64,000 nt of DNA from Nostoc sp. C052 (GCF_013393905.1 NZ_CP040272.1:4708001-4772000), one strand, 5' to 3'. Shown: positions 44,901 to 54,402, counted from the stretch's first letter. Notes: generated by a model not told the origin, from the letters alone. A program made the numbers and translations.

Positions 44901-46747
44901 TGTTCAGCAAGTAGAGAAATTCCTTGGTTGAGTAAGCCGTCTTTAACTTGCCAAGATAGATTCCATCTTTGCTGTAGCTGATGCACAGAGAATTCTGTCT
45001 CGGCAGCAACAATCACAGCCACATTGCCACCCTCCTGTAGTTTCGCATCTTTGACGGCGCGATCGCTAACCTTCAGAAGCAACAATTGTTGTGGGTTTAG
45101 CTTCTCAATTTCATTCGGTGGGATTTTGCACGATAAAGTATCGATTTCAAAATCTTTGATGTATGCCCCTACTGGTGCTTTCCCGTCTGGTAAACCGTAC
45201 TCTTTCAGGATACTTTCTTGATTTTCTATACCATGCCATCTTTGAGGCGGTAGAGAAGTAAAATGCTGTGTTCCATCATAAATACTGCGTTCAAAAGCAT
45301 CTAACCCATTGCAGTTACCAAAAAAGGCATCCATGCCGACAATGGCAACTTTGGTAGGTGGAACAGGTGGAGTTGATTCAACTGATTCTGTTGTAGTTCC
45401 TTGTTCTAAAATCAGATGAGAATTAGTACCGCCAAAACCAAAAGCGCTAATAGCTGCCCGTTTAATTGGTGCATTATTATTAGGCCATGCCGTAGCTGTT
45501 CTAACAATTTTGTCGGCGGAAATTGTACCTTTTTCTGATGTTAACGGTTCCGAAACATTCATGGTTGCTGGAATTACACCATGAGACATACTCAAAACCA
45601 CTTTAGTCAAGCCAACCATGCCGGCAGCAGTTAACAAGTGACCGGTATTTGCCTTAGCAGAACCTACTAGAGGTGCAGCTTGATGTTGACCAAAAAATGT
45701 TTCTATGGAATTGAATTCGGTTGTATCTCCTAGCAATGTGCCAGTGGCGTGACACTCTAGATAATCGATGCTCTTTGGACTGAAATTTGCCTCATTGTAG
45801 GCTCGTTCAAAAGCTAAGGTTTGTCCTTTAGGATTCGGACTTAATAAATGCTTCCCTTTGCCATCATTCGAGAGTCCATTACCGCAGATAGTGGCAAGAA
45901 TATTGTCGCCATCTCTAAGAGCATCAGAATATCTTTTCAGCATTACCATCCCAACACCATCGGCGGGAATTAATCCTCTAGAGGACTTATCTAAGGGACG
46001 GCTGATACCGTTTTCTGCATACCCTTGAACACCGGAAAATAACATCCGCACGAATAGGGAATCTGCACAACTGATTGCTCCAGCTAACATAACATCAGCT
46101 TTGTGTGACCATAAGTAATGAGATGCTAGTTTAATCGCATAAAATGATGACGAACAAGCAGCATCCAGACATAAATTAATCTGGGATAGCGATAAAGCTT
46201 GAGCTACGATAGATGCTGGTAAACCAGATATCATCGCATTGTATAAAGATGCTTTAGTTGCACTTGGTACAGCTAAATTAAAGTCTTCATCCTGCAAAAG
46301 TTCTCTGACAGCAGGATTAATAGCTTGTTGGTAAATTGGAGAGAATAATTGATTAGATAGTTTTGTCGGGAATGACAAATTACCTAAAATTACGCCACAT
46401 TTTGCCAGAACAGTTTGATTACCCCAATAACCACTTTGTTCAATTGCTTGTTTAGCGGCATACAATGACCATTTGAAGGTGTTATCTAAGCTATCAACAA
46501 ATTCTGATGGTAGATTGTATTCAGATGGATTAAACTGGAAGTTGCGGATGTAACCGCCTTTGAGGGAATAAGTTTTGTCTGGTGTACCTTTGACTGGATT
46601 ATGAAAGATTGTCGGATCTACTCCGATTTCTTCGACGGTTGCAGAGGATGTCGAATCTTTTTGATTAACGATGTTTTGCCAGTATTCTTCAGGATTCTTT
46701 GCATCGGGGAATAGGCATGATAATGCGATGATGGCTATTTTTTCCAC
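41999..46747 (-). CDS. hglC: HglC: ketosynthase - chain-length-factor-like - acyltransferase protein
   Basis: This 1582-residue protein has the layout seen in PfaC/PfaB of PUFA synthases. KS domain 1-447 has Cys198 (LDAACSSS), His333 (ECHATGT) and His370 (NTGHLLTAAG). A second ketosynthase-like domain (465-920) has Glu666 in place of the active Cys and Phe803 in place of the first His, so it is a chain-length-factor type domain. The acyltransferase-like domain (about 1035-1355) has GYSLGE (Ser1142) and His1260. A disordered linker follows, and a final amphipathic helix (about 1545-1578) resembles repeats in HglE. Start GTG at 46747 with GGAG 10 nt upstream. It extends the glycolipid chain with HglE and HglD. 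Confidence 0.93.
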   Translation of the reverse strand: MEKIAIIALSCLFPDAKNPEEYWQNIVNQKDSTSSATVEEIGVDPTIFHNPVKGTPDKTYSLKGGYIRNFQFNPSEYNLPSEFVDSLDNTFKWSLYAAKQAIEQSGYWGNQTVLAKCGVILGNLSFPTKLSNQLFSPIYQQAINPAVRELLQDEDFNLAVPSATKASLYNAMISGLPASIVAQALSLSQINLCLDAACSSSFYAIKLASHYLWSHKADVMLAGAISCADSLFVRMLFSGVQGYAENGISRPLDKSSRGLIPADGVGMVMLKRYSDALRDGDNILATICGNGLSNDGKGKHLLSPNPKGQTLAFERAYNEANFSPKSIDYLECHATGTLLGDTTEFNSIETFFGQHQAAPLVGSAKANTGHLLTAAGMVGLTKVVLSMSHGVIPATMNVSEPLTSEKGTISADKIVRTATAWPNNNAPIKRAAISAFGFGGTNSHLILEQGTTTESVESTPPVPPTKVAIVGMDAFFGNCNGLDAFERSIYDGTQHFTSLPPQRWHGIENQESILKEYGLPDGKAPVGAYIKDFEIDTLSCKIPPNEIEKLNPQQLLLLKVSDRAVKDAKLQEGGNVAVIVAAETEFSVHQLQQRWNLSWQVKDGLLNQGISLLAEQLSQLETIVKDSIHQPVEIGEYVSHIANIMASRISALWNFTGPAFTVSAGENSALKALEVAQMLLATGEVDAVVVGAVDLAGGVENVLFRSQFAPINTGVNTLGYDQQANGWTVGEGAGAVVLKRYEAAKEDNERIYAVIDAMSFAQGNSTLSDALVKPDASAISDVCKQAFQMADIQPTEVNYVEVFGSGVPQEDEAEITGLLQAYPKVGNGLHCALGSVKANIGHTYTASGIASLIKTALCLYYRYIPATPKWSGVKTPQVWEGSPFYVAMESRPWFVDKGGTRRIAAINSMAIDGSYAHLILSEEPSQEERDNRYLQQMPFHLFPIAVSDRTTISDLLNNLQHTIEASSSLSATASETFATFEQHSNPKYVLSITGRNTKDLLKEIESARKGVNNAFENGTDWQTPLGSYFTAKPLGKTGAVAYVYPAAVNSYIGIGRTVFRLFPKVFEDLKSNNLYNRAADVEKLVYPRSLPKLTTRQLETLEKQLLDDSLAMFESEIAFARYMTAIFRDDFKVKPQSVFGYSLGETSMMVAQGVWSDFEGGSNTLNSSPLFGDKLSGPKNAVREYWGLTDSPNNNFWNTYVLMATPSQVRECLKHENHVYLTQINTPEEVLIAGEDAACKRVIQTLGCNSFPAPFDHVIHCEAMRSQYEEIKKVNSLPSQNLPGIVFYSAADYQPVALERDTIAHNIAKGLCQELDFPQLVNRVYGDGVKIFLEAGAGSVCSRWIDKILGNKEHITVSLNRRGMDDHASMVKALAKLLSHQVNVDLSPLYSKAQETANSNKATLRTVTLGGKAIAATILSEENRKLVENLVEDIKCDRFKIQHPDIPNIQQSEITDYLNTSNHIIQQESHSPNILPQPEEVKPKNIIDNVFEPKEQLQSSESSAIRQPIPVFSPPIRTQKISSIISMFDLNKTQYQKLNANNSKITKAHTAFLQARQDYSQQMSEIIQLQLACAQNLLNEES

Positions 46748-46835
46748 GATTTATATGCTCCGAGTTTGGGTATTTAGCAAGAGATAATTAAAAGGCAGGA
46801 TTTACGCTGTTCCCCAAACTTTGAACGAGGCAAGT

Positions 46836-46944
46836 TATAGCAATCCTATTTGAGTTGTGAAAAATTCTGTTTTTAACGAACCGCAAAGGACGCAAAGGAC
46901 GCTAAGAAGAGGAAGAATTTTACAGAGATTTTAGGACTGCTATA
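46836..46944. repeat. MITE-like element, 109 bp, between hglD and hglC
   Basis: Ends TATAGCAATCCTA (from 46836) and TAGGACTGCTATA (to 46944) are inverted repeats with one mismatch. The interior TGAGTTGTGAAAAATTCTG... and TTTTTAACGAACCGC match, in the opposite orientation, the element at 48783-48898. Confidence 0.8.
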
Positions 46945-46960
46945 GGTGTTGAGTTTTAAA

Positions 46961-48688
46961 CTAGCTTCTGAGCATTTTCATTGACCAAATAATGGCGTGA
47001 GCGCCGAGCATTCTTGAGTATATTTTTCCCTGGCGATCGTGTATTATGAAGTTTGCGATCGCACTACTTGGTGTCTTAGATAGTACTTCACACGAAACGT
47101 AAAATGTTTCGTTATGTGGTATCATTGCAAATTGTTCAAATTTTTCTACTTTTCCAGGTAAACAACCTTCTTCATGAAAGTGTTGTGTCCAAACCCATAA
47201 GGCGTGCATACTCAAGTCAGTGGTGTAAGGATTAACCCATTGCACGGGGAATTGTCCTTGTTCCTGTGCGCTGAGTTCTGGCCACAGACATTCTGTAGTA
47301 ATTTTTTCAGGGCTGATGTTTAAAACTCTTTTGATTTCTTGGAAAGCCGGGCCATGAAATAATGTAGCCCCACCATTTTGGTAAAAATCTTTTCCTGTAG
47401 CGGTGATGATATTATCTTCTTTGAGATTGAGAGATTCATAAGTGGGTACATCTGGGATTTCTCGCTGGAGATTGAGTTGGGCGCTAAAATGAAAATGGAT
47501 TCTGCCTTGTGGGTTTTTACTTGAAATTTTGGCTTTAAGTTCGATTCTTTCAAGATTAACTTTAGAAATTTCTTCTATTTCTAAAATATGTTCCTTTGCT
47601 AATGTTTCATTGAAAGTAATCCCCTTTAAAACTCTAAAATCTTGGTAATTAAACAACCGATAACCAGGATATAATTGTTCAGAAGCATTAATAATCCAGG
47701 TCATTGCACAAGTTGCTGGTAAAACTGGAGAACCAGCAATCGTATGATCGTGCAAAAATGGATTAGCCTCCAATGTCATTTGGCGACGAATCCGATAAGT
47801 TCGTAGTTCTGAATCTAACTCCGCCGCCAGGGGAACTAGTGGACTACCAATCACAACTTGTGCGGTTGCATGGTTGGAATTATTCATTTCCTTAACGAGC
47901 ATTTGCGCCCCGACTGCAATGGGAATTATTTCAATTTTTCGCTCTTGAAAAATCTTCTTTAATTCTGCTGTCACCATGCCACTGTCCCAAGCGCCCCAGT
48001 TGATAGCGACTACATGACATGAGGGATAACTTTGCTTAAATATATGGGCTGATTTGTTCAGAATTTCATTTGCGATCGCATAATCAGATTGTCCAGGATT
48101 TCCGTAAAAGCCTGTTACTGAAGAAAACAAAACTAAATGCTGAAGTTGATTAGGGTTGACGCAAGTTAGCAGGTTTTCTAAACCTTGAACTTTGGCGGTA
48201 TAAACTTTTTCAAAATCCTCTTCTGTTTTCTTTTCAATTAACTTATCAGCTAAGTTTCCCGCACCGTGGATGATTCCGGTAATTGGGCCGAGATGTTGCA
48301 CAGCAGTGGCAAGTTTTTCTTGTAAAGCTGGCGTATCTGTGACATCGACGCTGATATATTCGGCTTTAGCTCCGGTTTTTTCAATTGCTGCTAGGGTCTT
48401 TTTAATCTCGCGGCTGGAGGTAATTTTGTTATATATTTTTTGCACATTCATGGGTGTAGGCTTCTCTCCTTGAGAAAGAAGATTTTCCATGATGCATTTT
48501 TTCAATGCGGAGTCATCAGAATTTTGGGCATAATCTGGCTCGGTTTCTAATAGTTCGGAGCGACCGAGGAGGATGAATTTGCAGGGTTGCTGTTGGGCTA
48601 ATCTGATAGTACACTCAGCCGTAATCCCTTTTGCACCGCCGCTCACGACAAAGACAGATGATGGACTAAGCTGGGCTGTTTGTGTCAT
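46961..48688 (-). CDS. hglD: HglD: ketoreductase (catalytic half) plus dehydratase
   Basis: This 575-residue protein begins with a KR catalytic subdomain (about 10-285): NADPH site GGAKGIT (17-23), HGAGN, catalytic Ser190, and Tyr203 with Asn207 in SDYAIAN. A double-hotdog dehydratase follows (about 295-570), with His315 in DHTIAGSPVLP and the second-half Asp491 in DLSMHALW. The region normally found before a PKS KR domain (its structural subdomain) is absent here, and its match sits at the C-terminus of HglE. HglD would reduce and dehydrate beta-keto intermediates during glycolipid chain synthesis. ATG with GAGGA just upstream. It is flanked on both sides by copies of one MITE-like repeat. 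Confidence 0.92.
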   Translation of the reverse strand: MTQTAQLSPSSVFVVSGGAKGITAECTIRLAQQQPCKFILLGRSELLETEPDYAQNSDDSALKKCIMENLLSQGEKPTPMNVQKIYNKITSSREIKKTLAAIEKTGAKAEYISVDVTDTPALQEKLATAVQHLGPITGIIHGAGNLADKLIEKKTEEDFEKVYTAKVQGLENLLTCVNPNQLQHLVLFSSVTGFYGNPGQSDYAIANEILNKSAHIFKQSYPSCHVVAINWGAWDSGMVTAELKKIFQERKIEIIPIAVGAQMLVKEMNNSNHATAQVVIGSPLVPLAAELDSELRTYRIRRQMTLEANPFLHDHTIAGSPVLPATCAMTWIINASEQLYPGYRLFNYQDFRVLKGITFNETLAKEHILEIEEISKVNLERIELKAKISSKNPQGRIHFHFSAQLNLQREIPDVPTYESLNLKEDNIITATGKDFYQNGGATLFHGPAFQEIKRVLNISPEKITTECLWPELSAQEQGQFPVQWVNPYTTDLSMHALWVWTQHFHEEGCLPGKVEKFEQFAMIPHNETFYVSCEVLSKTPSSAIANFIIHDRQGKIYSRMLGAHAIIWSMKMLRS

Positions 48689-48782
48689 AAATCCTCGTGA
48701 ATACCTGCATAAATTGGGTTTTTTGGATATACGAACCGCGAAGACGCGAAGAACGCGAAGGAAGAGAATAAGAAGAATGCAC

Positions 48783-48898
48783 CATAGCAGCCCTAAAAGA
48801 TTTATGAGATTCTCTGTTTATTTCTTTTCTTCGCGCCCTTCGCGCCTTCGCGGTTCGTTAAAAACAGGAATTTTCACAACTTAAATAGGACTGCTATA
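48783..48898. repeat. MITE-like element, about 116 bp, between hglE and hglD
   Basis: Ends ATAGCAGCCCT (48784-48794) and AGGACTGCTAT (48887-48897) are inverted repeats with one mismatch. It carries the same interior (AAGTTGTGAAAATTCCTG, TTAACGAACCGCGAAGG) as the 46836-46944 element. An extra arm at 48731-48765 (TACGAACCGCGAAGACGCG...) pairs with 48827-48860 to give a hairpin of about 33 bp. Confidence 0.8.
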
Positions 48899-48910
48899 TC
48901 AAAGAACTAA

Positions 48911-51900
48911 TTAATCGGCGATAATGGTGACTCGTCCTTGTGAACCGTAGCCAACTTCACTTATATAAAGGTTGGGGTCATGAAGTTCGGCGATGATATT
49001 TTGTACTGACTGTTTAGCATCAAGTCTGGGGCTTAAATCGATCGCACGAGTAAATACTTTTGGCCATTCCCATCTGAGAGTTTTGGTTAATCCAAATAAA
49101 CCAGCGCCGATCGCACCGAAGTTGACTTTGTACTCTAAACCGAAGGCTCCATCAAGGTGAGCAACTGTGCAGAAACAACTACGTCCATGTTTTGCGGCTT
49201 CGTTTAGAGAAGGTTTGAGGTGTTTCGCCATCAAAAATACGTGCTTGACGATCGCCTTTTCTGATTCGTTATAAGAAATACTTCCGGTGTGATTTCCGAC
49301 AAACATTGGATGTAAGTGGATGAAGGCCCCAATCGTTCCGCAGTGAGATGCGATCGCTTGCAATTGTTGTTGAAGATGTTCTTCACTCAAGTTTGCTAAG
49401 GTGACGCGGGTTACTCCTGTGGGTAAAGGCGCTTGTTGGGCGATGAGCGATTGGGGGAAGCTGATAACTACTACTTTCCAGCCTTTCTCGATTAGGGATT
49501 CAGTTAATTTATAAGTGGTGAGGGAACCATCATCGGTGATTAAACCAATGTGTCCCTCTGGTAACGTGAAATCCAAATAATCGGGCTGTGGTAGACTTCT
49601 GAGTTTGACGAGATGGCGCTGGATATTATGCTCTAATTCCGGTGGCTGCTGTTGGACAAACTCAGGTTCAGACTTTTTTTTTTCACCTCCAGCCAACTGC
49701 TGTAGGTAATCGACTATTTGACCGATGGTGCGGAGGTCGCCGAGTTCTTCAATATTCGGTTTGGGTAAGTTGGGGTACATTTCTTGCATCGCCCCTAAGA
49801 TTTCCACCCGTTTAATCGAGTCAATTCCTAAATCAGCTTCCATGTCCATTTCCAGTTCCAGCATCTCCACTGGATAACCAGTTTTATCGCTGGTGATAGC
49901 TAACAGGGTTTCGCCTAAGTTTGCAAATTCATCACTTGTAGCGGGAGTGGGAGAGGCTTCTGGTTCTGGGGTGAATGCGACAACTACGCTTGGTTCCGGT
50001 GCAGCGACTACCTCAACTACTGGTGCAACCTCTACTGCAATCTCGGTTGCTGGTTGTACTTCGTGAATTGCAATTTCTACCGAAACACTTTTGGAAGCGT
50101 GGGATTGCAGATACTCGACAACTTGACCGATGGTTCGTTTTTCTGACAGTTCTTCTAAATTGGGTTTGGGTAGGTTGGGGTACATCTCTTGTAGCGCCCC
50201 TAAGATTTCCACCCGTTTGATGGAGTCAATCCCTAAATCAGCCTCCATGTCCATGTCCATTTCCAGCATTTCGACTGGGTAGCCGGTCTTGTCGCTGGTG
50301 ATGGCTAACAGGTTTTTATCCAAGTCAACAATATCGATGGTTGCGCCAGATACAGGTGCAGCAGTTGTAGGTGCTGGTTCTGGAGTGAAGGCAACAACTT
50401 CGTTGGCTGGAGGTGAGCTAATTTTGACTACAACCTCGGCTTGAGGTTCTACAACTGGGGCAGGTGGCGCGACTACAGGCTCTACTGTCTCTACAGTGGC
50501 GAAGTGGGGAGTAGGAAGCGGGGAGTAGGAAGTTTCAACTACAGGTTCTACAGCAGCCGGCAGAGGTGCTTGGGTAACATTTAAGCCATTTTTAGTTACA
50601 GGCAAAGGCTGGCTTTCTACTATCTTGGTAGTGGCGGGTACTGGTGCTTCTGTGGTGAATGGAGCGAAATTGCTGAGTTTCTCTGTTAGTTGAGTTGCTC
50701 CCTCACCTGAGATGATTTGAGAATACTCTTGCTGGATGAGTTGGAAAAAGCTCTTAGTATATTCCAGTTGCTCTTGAAGATATTGCTCATGGATGCGTAG
50801 GGTTTCACCTTGTTGGGAGTGAAACTGCATCATGCTACGCTCTAAGCTTTCCATGACAACTAGCTTCATTTTGGCAGTTTCGGCTGTTGATTTACTTTCA
50901 CTCAACAAGGAATTCTGCTGTTGCATCAGTTGGAAAAACGCTTTGGCGTATTCCATTTGATGGTTGAGATAAGTACCGTGAACTTGTAAATTCTCGGCTT
51001 GATTTTCCTGGAACTGTGTCAGGAGATATTCTAAACTTGCTAAAAGTTGTTCGTAATTTGTAAGTTTTTCTGGTGTTGGTTGCATCTTAGATTCCTGGGC
51101 TGGTTGCGACAGGGTGACAGGATTCATCTGTTGCTCTGGCTGGGTGATGATACTAGCAGTCACACCGTTCATTGATGGGGTAAGTTTTTTATGTCCGTTA
51201 GTCTCTATCACTGCTACAGGTGGAGTTACACCGGGGCTGCTAAATAAAGGAGCCGCTTCAGAATATTCGGGGGTGGGTAATGTGACTTTATGCCCATCCT
51301 GCAAAGCTAGAGCGAAGGCATTTTTCGTTTTTTCGGATCTGTAGTTGATGCCGTTTAAACGCACATTTAATGTCTTCTTCGTCTCAATTGGGGGAATAGT
51401 TTGGGGAAGTTGGTAAGGATCGAGGTTATTCAAAGCCAAGCCAATTACCCGCAATTGCACAACTGCTTCTCGCAAGGAGCGATCGCTATTCTTTTGAACG
51501 CTAGGATTCAAAGATACGGTGATGTGTGGGCGATCGCCAAGAATCTCTTTCACCAAGTTGCTGAGAATTCTCCTCGGCCCAAATTCCACAAAGCAAGTAC
51601 CACCCGCCGCATAGATATTTTCAATTTCCTGTTTAAACAGCACTGAGTTGGAAAGGTGCGTTTCCAGGATTTTTTGAATATTTTGGGCTTCCTTGGGATA
51701 CTGTTTACTGGTAACGTTACTGTAAACAGGGATTTTCGGAGTTTGGAACTTGACAGACTTGGTAGCGATCGCAAATGATTTCTGAGCAAAGGCGATTAGC
51801 GGTGTATGGAACGCTGCTGAAACAGGTAGCAATACAGCTGTATATCCTTTCTCGTGTAAAATCTCTCTGACTTTCGCTATTTCTGCGGTCGGCCCAGCCA

Positions 51901-54307
51901 AGACAAATTGAGTGGGAGAATTTTGATTAGCGATCGCAACTTGCGGAAACTGCTTCAACACTGCTTCCACTTTGCTGATGTCTTCTTTGACAGCCAGCAT
52001 ACTTCCCGCATCATGATCTGGGTCTTCAGGTGCAGCCATTGCTTGACCCCTAGCTTTTACTAGGAACAAGTAATCTTCAGTACTCAAAACTCCCGCAGCC
52101 CATAGTGCTGTTAGTTCACCAAAGCTATGACCAGCAACAAAATCTGACTTAAATCCAGCTTGTTGCAGTATGCTGTACATCCCTGCACTCAACACCCCGA
52201 TGGCTGGTTGAGCGTATTCTGTGCGTTGCAAGGCAGCAATTTGGACATTCTTTTCTGCCTCTCCAAACACAGGATGAGGAAAAACAATCTCTGAAAGCGG
52301 CTGCAAATTATCTTTGAGCAACAGGCTATCCATATAACCATGCAGACGGCGCATCAAAGGAAAATTCATCACCAGTTCGCGCCCCATCTCCAAGTATTGC
52401 GAACCTTGTCCAGAAAATAGAGAGACAACTTTTCCGCCCAACTCCATACCAGAAGCGCGGTAATAAATCCCTTGGGGATGCTCCCAAGATGCTGCTGAAC
52501 CTTTGAGTTTCAGCCAGTCAATGCTAGTTTGCAGAAACTTGCAAGCTTCTTCGAGATTTTCAGCTACAAACCCAAATCGGGGAGCAGAGAGGGGAATTTG
52601 TGGCGATTTGCACTCATTGACTAATTGTGAGTAGTGTCTGGGTGCATCTGGCGATCGCAACTTACCTAAAATCTCTTCTGATTTGCTCAACAATTGCTCT
52701 ACCGTAGGAGCAAACAACAGCACTTCACTAGCACCACTGTGTAAGCGGTAAGCGTGGTTTTGGTCAGCTTCGTATTCTTCCAAAACAACGTGATAGTTAG
52801 TACCACCAAATCCAAAGGAACTTACACCCGCGCGTCTTGGTGTTTCACCTTCAGCCCGAATCCAAGGTCTGGTTTCGGTATTGAGATAGAATGACGAATT
52901 TTTAATATTGAGTTTGGGGTTTGGCTCAGTGATGTTAATTGTCGGCGGTAATACTTTGTGATGTAAAGCCAAAGCAGTTTTAATCAAACTCGCCGCACCC
53001 GCAGCCGCTTTTGTGTGTCCGATTTGTGATTTCACACTACCCAAAGCGATGTGCTGCTTTTTGTCATCATGTACATCAAAGAAGTCTTTTAAAGAACCGA
53101 ATTCTGTCGGATCTCCAGCCATTGTCCCAGTGCCATGTGCTTCCATCAAACCAACAGTAGCAGGAGAGAAGCCGGCATCTTCATAAGCACGTTCTAAGGC
53201 TTTAACTTGGCCTTCTTTGCGAGGAGCATAAATGCTCTTGTAACGCCCATCGCTGGAAGTACCAATACCTTTAATTACGGCATAGATTTTATCGTTGTCC
53301 CGTTCAGCATCTTCCAAACGTTTCAGGACAATCATGCCAATACCTTCACCCAGCATCATCCCATCAGATTTAGCATCGAAAGGTTTGACATTTTCACTGG
53401 GAGAAACCGCCGGTGTTTTGCTGAAGGATATGTAAGCCATGATGGTGTTATCGGTATCAACACCACCAGTTAGCATCATGTCAGAACGATGTTCAACTAG
53501 CTCACTAATTGCCATTTTTAAAGCACCAAAGGAACTAGCGCAAGCGGCATCAACTACACAATTCATCCCACCAAAATTTAGGCGATTGGCAATTCTACCC
53601 GCGACTACATTAGCTAACATTCCAGGGAAAGCGTTCTCATCCCACTTAACGTAAGCGCTTTTGATTTTCTCAACGATTTTTTGCGTATCTTCGTCAGATA
53701 AACCACTGCTTTTAAGTGCTTTTTCCCAAATCGGATATTCCAATCTCGCTGAAAGTGGCATTCCTAACTGCTTGGCCATCGCCACGCCTAAAATTACGCC
53801 AACAGTTTCGCGGCTAAACTCACGTTTTTCGCCATAGCCTGCATCTTCCATTGCCTCTTTCGCAACCACTAAACTTAATAGTTGCGATACATCTGTGACT
53901 TCTAAAATGCTGGGTGGTATGCCGAATTCCATCGGGTTAAAATCAACCTCTGGAAGAAACCCACCTCTTTTACAGTAAGTTTTATCTTCAGTAGTTCTGG
54001 GATTCGGATCGTAATAATCTTCCACGCTCCAGTGAGTGGAAGGAACATCAGTAATACAGTCAATTTTGTTTACAATATTTTGCCAGTATTCCCGTAAATT
54101 TCTAGCTTTAGGTAATAGAGAAGCCATGCCAACGATGGCGATAGGATTGTGTTGTAATTGTCTGTTAATTTTGTTGATTGACACTGATTTATTTGGCTTA
54201 TCTGACTTCATCTTTTTTTCCTCAATAGACCTCATCACAGCCTGTTCACAATTATTGACAAGGCTCTCTAACTCCGCTAAGGCAGTATCAATTGAATAAG
54301 CAGACAT
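48911..54307 (-). CDS. hglE: HglE: KS-AT-ACP-ACP heterocyst glycolipid synthase
   Basis: This 1798-residue PfaA-like protein has KS 54-510 (Cys256 in DAACASS, His391 in EAHGTGT, His431 in GHTKAAAG) and acyltransferase 626-930 (Ser728 in AGHSFGE, His834). A helical segment (1080-1200) holds two copies of a motif with EYAKAFFQL / EYTKSFFQL. A Pro/Val/Glu-rich linker leads to two nearly identical ACPs (1325-1402 and 1460-1536; phosphopantetheine Ser1362 and Ser1497, both GIDS). The C-terminal 1583-1798 (GHIGLITDDGSL) resembles the non-catalytic half of a KR. It is the main chain-building platform for the glycolipid aglycone. ATG at 54307; no clear ribosome site. An insertion-like repeat lies 96 bp upstream. 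Confidence 0.94.
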   Translation of the reverse strand: MSAYSIDTALAELESLVNNCEQAVMRSIEEKKMKSDKPNKSVSINKINRQLQHNPIAIVGMASLLPKARNLREYWQNIVNKIDCITDVPSTHWSVEDYYDPNPRTTEDKTYCKRGGFLPEVDFNPMEFGIPPSILEVTDVSQLLSLVVAKEAMEDAGYGEKREFSRETVGVILGVAMAKQLGMPLSARLEYPIWEKALKSSGLSDEDTQKIVEKIKSAYVKWDENAFPGMLANVVAGRIANRLNFGGMNCVVDAACASSFGALKMAISELVEHRSDMMLTGGVDTDNTIMAYISFSKTPAVSPSENVKPFDAKSDGMMLGEGIGMIVLKRLEDAERDNDKIYAVIKGIGTSSDGRYKSIYAPRKEGQVKALERAYEDAGFSPATVGLMEAHGTGTMAGDPTEFGSLKDFFDVHDDKKQHIALGSVKSQIGHTKAAAGAASLIKTALALHHKVLPPTINITEPNPKLNIKNSSFYLNTETRPWIRAEGETPRRAGVSSFGFGGTNYHVVLEEYEADQNHAYRLHSGASEVLLFAPTVEQLLSKSEEILGKLRSPDAPRHYSQLVNECKSPQIPLSAPRFGFVAENLEEACKFLQTSIDWLKLKGSAASWEHPQGIYYRASGMELGGKVVSLFSGQGSQYLEMGRELVMNFPLMRRLHGYMDSLLLKDNLQPLSEIVFPHPVFGEAEKNVQIAALQRTEYAQPAIGVLSAGMYSILQQAGFKSDFVAGHSFGELTALWAAGVLSTEDYLFLVKARGQAMAAPEDPDHDAGSMLAVKEDISKVEAVLKQFPQVAIANQNSPTQFVLAGPTAEIAKVREILHEKGYTAVLLPVSAAFHTPLIAFAQKSFAIATKSVKFQTPKIPVYSNVTSKQYPKEAQNIQKILETHLSNSVLFKQEIENIYAAGGTCFVEFGPRRILSNLVKEILGDRPHITVSLNPSVQKNSDRSLREAVVQLRVIGLALNNLDPYQLPQTIPPIETKKTLNVRLNGINYRSEKTKNAFALALQDGHKVTLPTPEYSEAAPLFSSPGVTPPVAVIETNGHKKLTPSMNGVTASIITQPEQQMNPVTLSQPAQESKMQPTPEKLTNYEQLLASLEYLLTQFQENQAENLQVHGTYLNHQMEYAKAFFQLMQQQNSLLSESKSTAETAKMKLVVMESLERSMMQFHSQQGETLRIHEQYLQEQLEYTKSFFQLIQQEYSQIISGEGATQLTEKLSNFAPFTTEAPVPATTKIVESQPLPVTKNGLNVTQAPLPAAVEPVVETSYSPLPTPHFATVETVEPVVAPPAPVVEPQAEVVVKISSPPANEVVAFTPEPAPTTAAPVSGATIDIVDLDKNLLAITSDKTGYPVEMLEMDMDMEADLGIDSIKRVEILGALQEMYPNLPKPNLEELSEKRTIGQVVEYLQSHASKSVSVEIAIHEVQPATEIAVEVAPVVEVVAAPEPSVVVAFTPEPEASPTPATSDEFANLGETLLAITSDKTGYPVEMLELEMDMEADLGIDSIKRVEILGAMQEMYPNLPKPNIEELGDLRTIGQIVDYLQQLAGGEKKKSEPEFVQQQPPELEHNIQRHLVKLRSLPQPDYLDFTLPEGHIGLITDDGSLTTYKLTESLIEKGWKVVVISFPQSLIAQQAPLPTGVTRVTLANLSEEHLQQQLQAIASHCGTIGAFIHLHPMFVGNHTGSISYNESEKAIVKHVFLMAKHLKPSLNEAAKHGRSCFCTVAHLDGAFGLEYKVNFGAIGAGLFGLTKTLRWEWPKVFTRAIDLSPRLDAKQSVQNIIAELHDPNLYISEVGYGSQGRVTIIAD

Positions 54308-54402
54308 AGGGCATAGTTAGTACTGTGGATTGTGTAGCTACAGTAATTTCTGTTGCCTACTAAATAATCAAAATCTCTCGTCTTGTTAGCAGCTAGCTAT
54401 CC

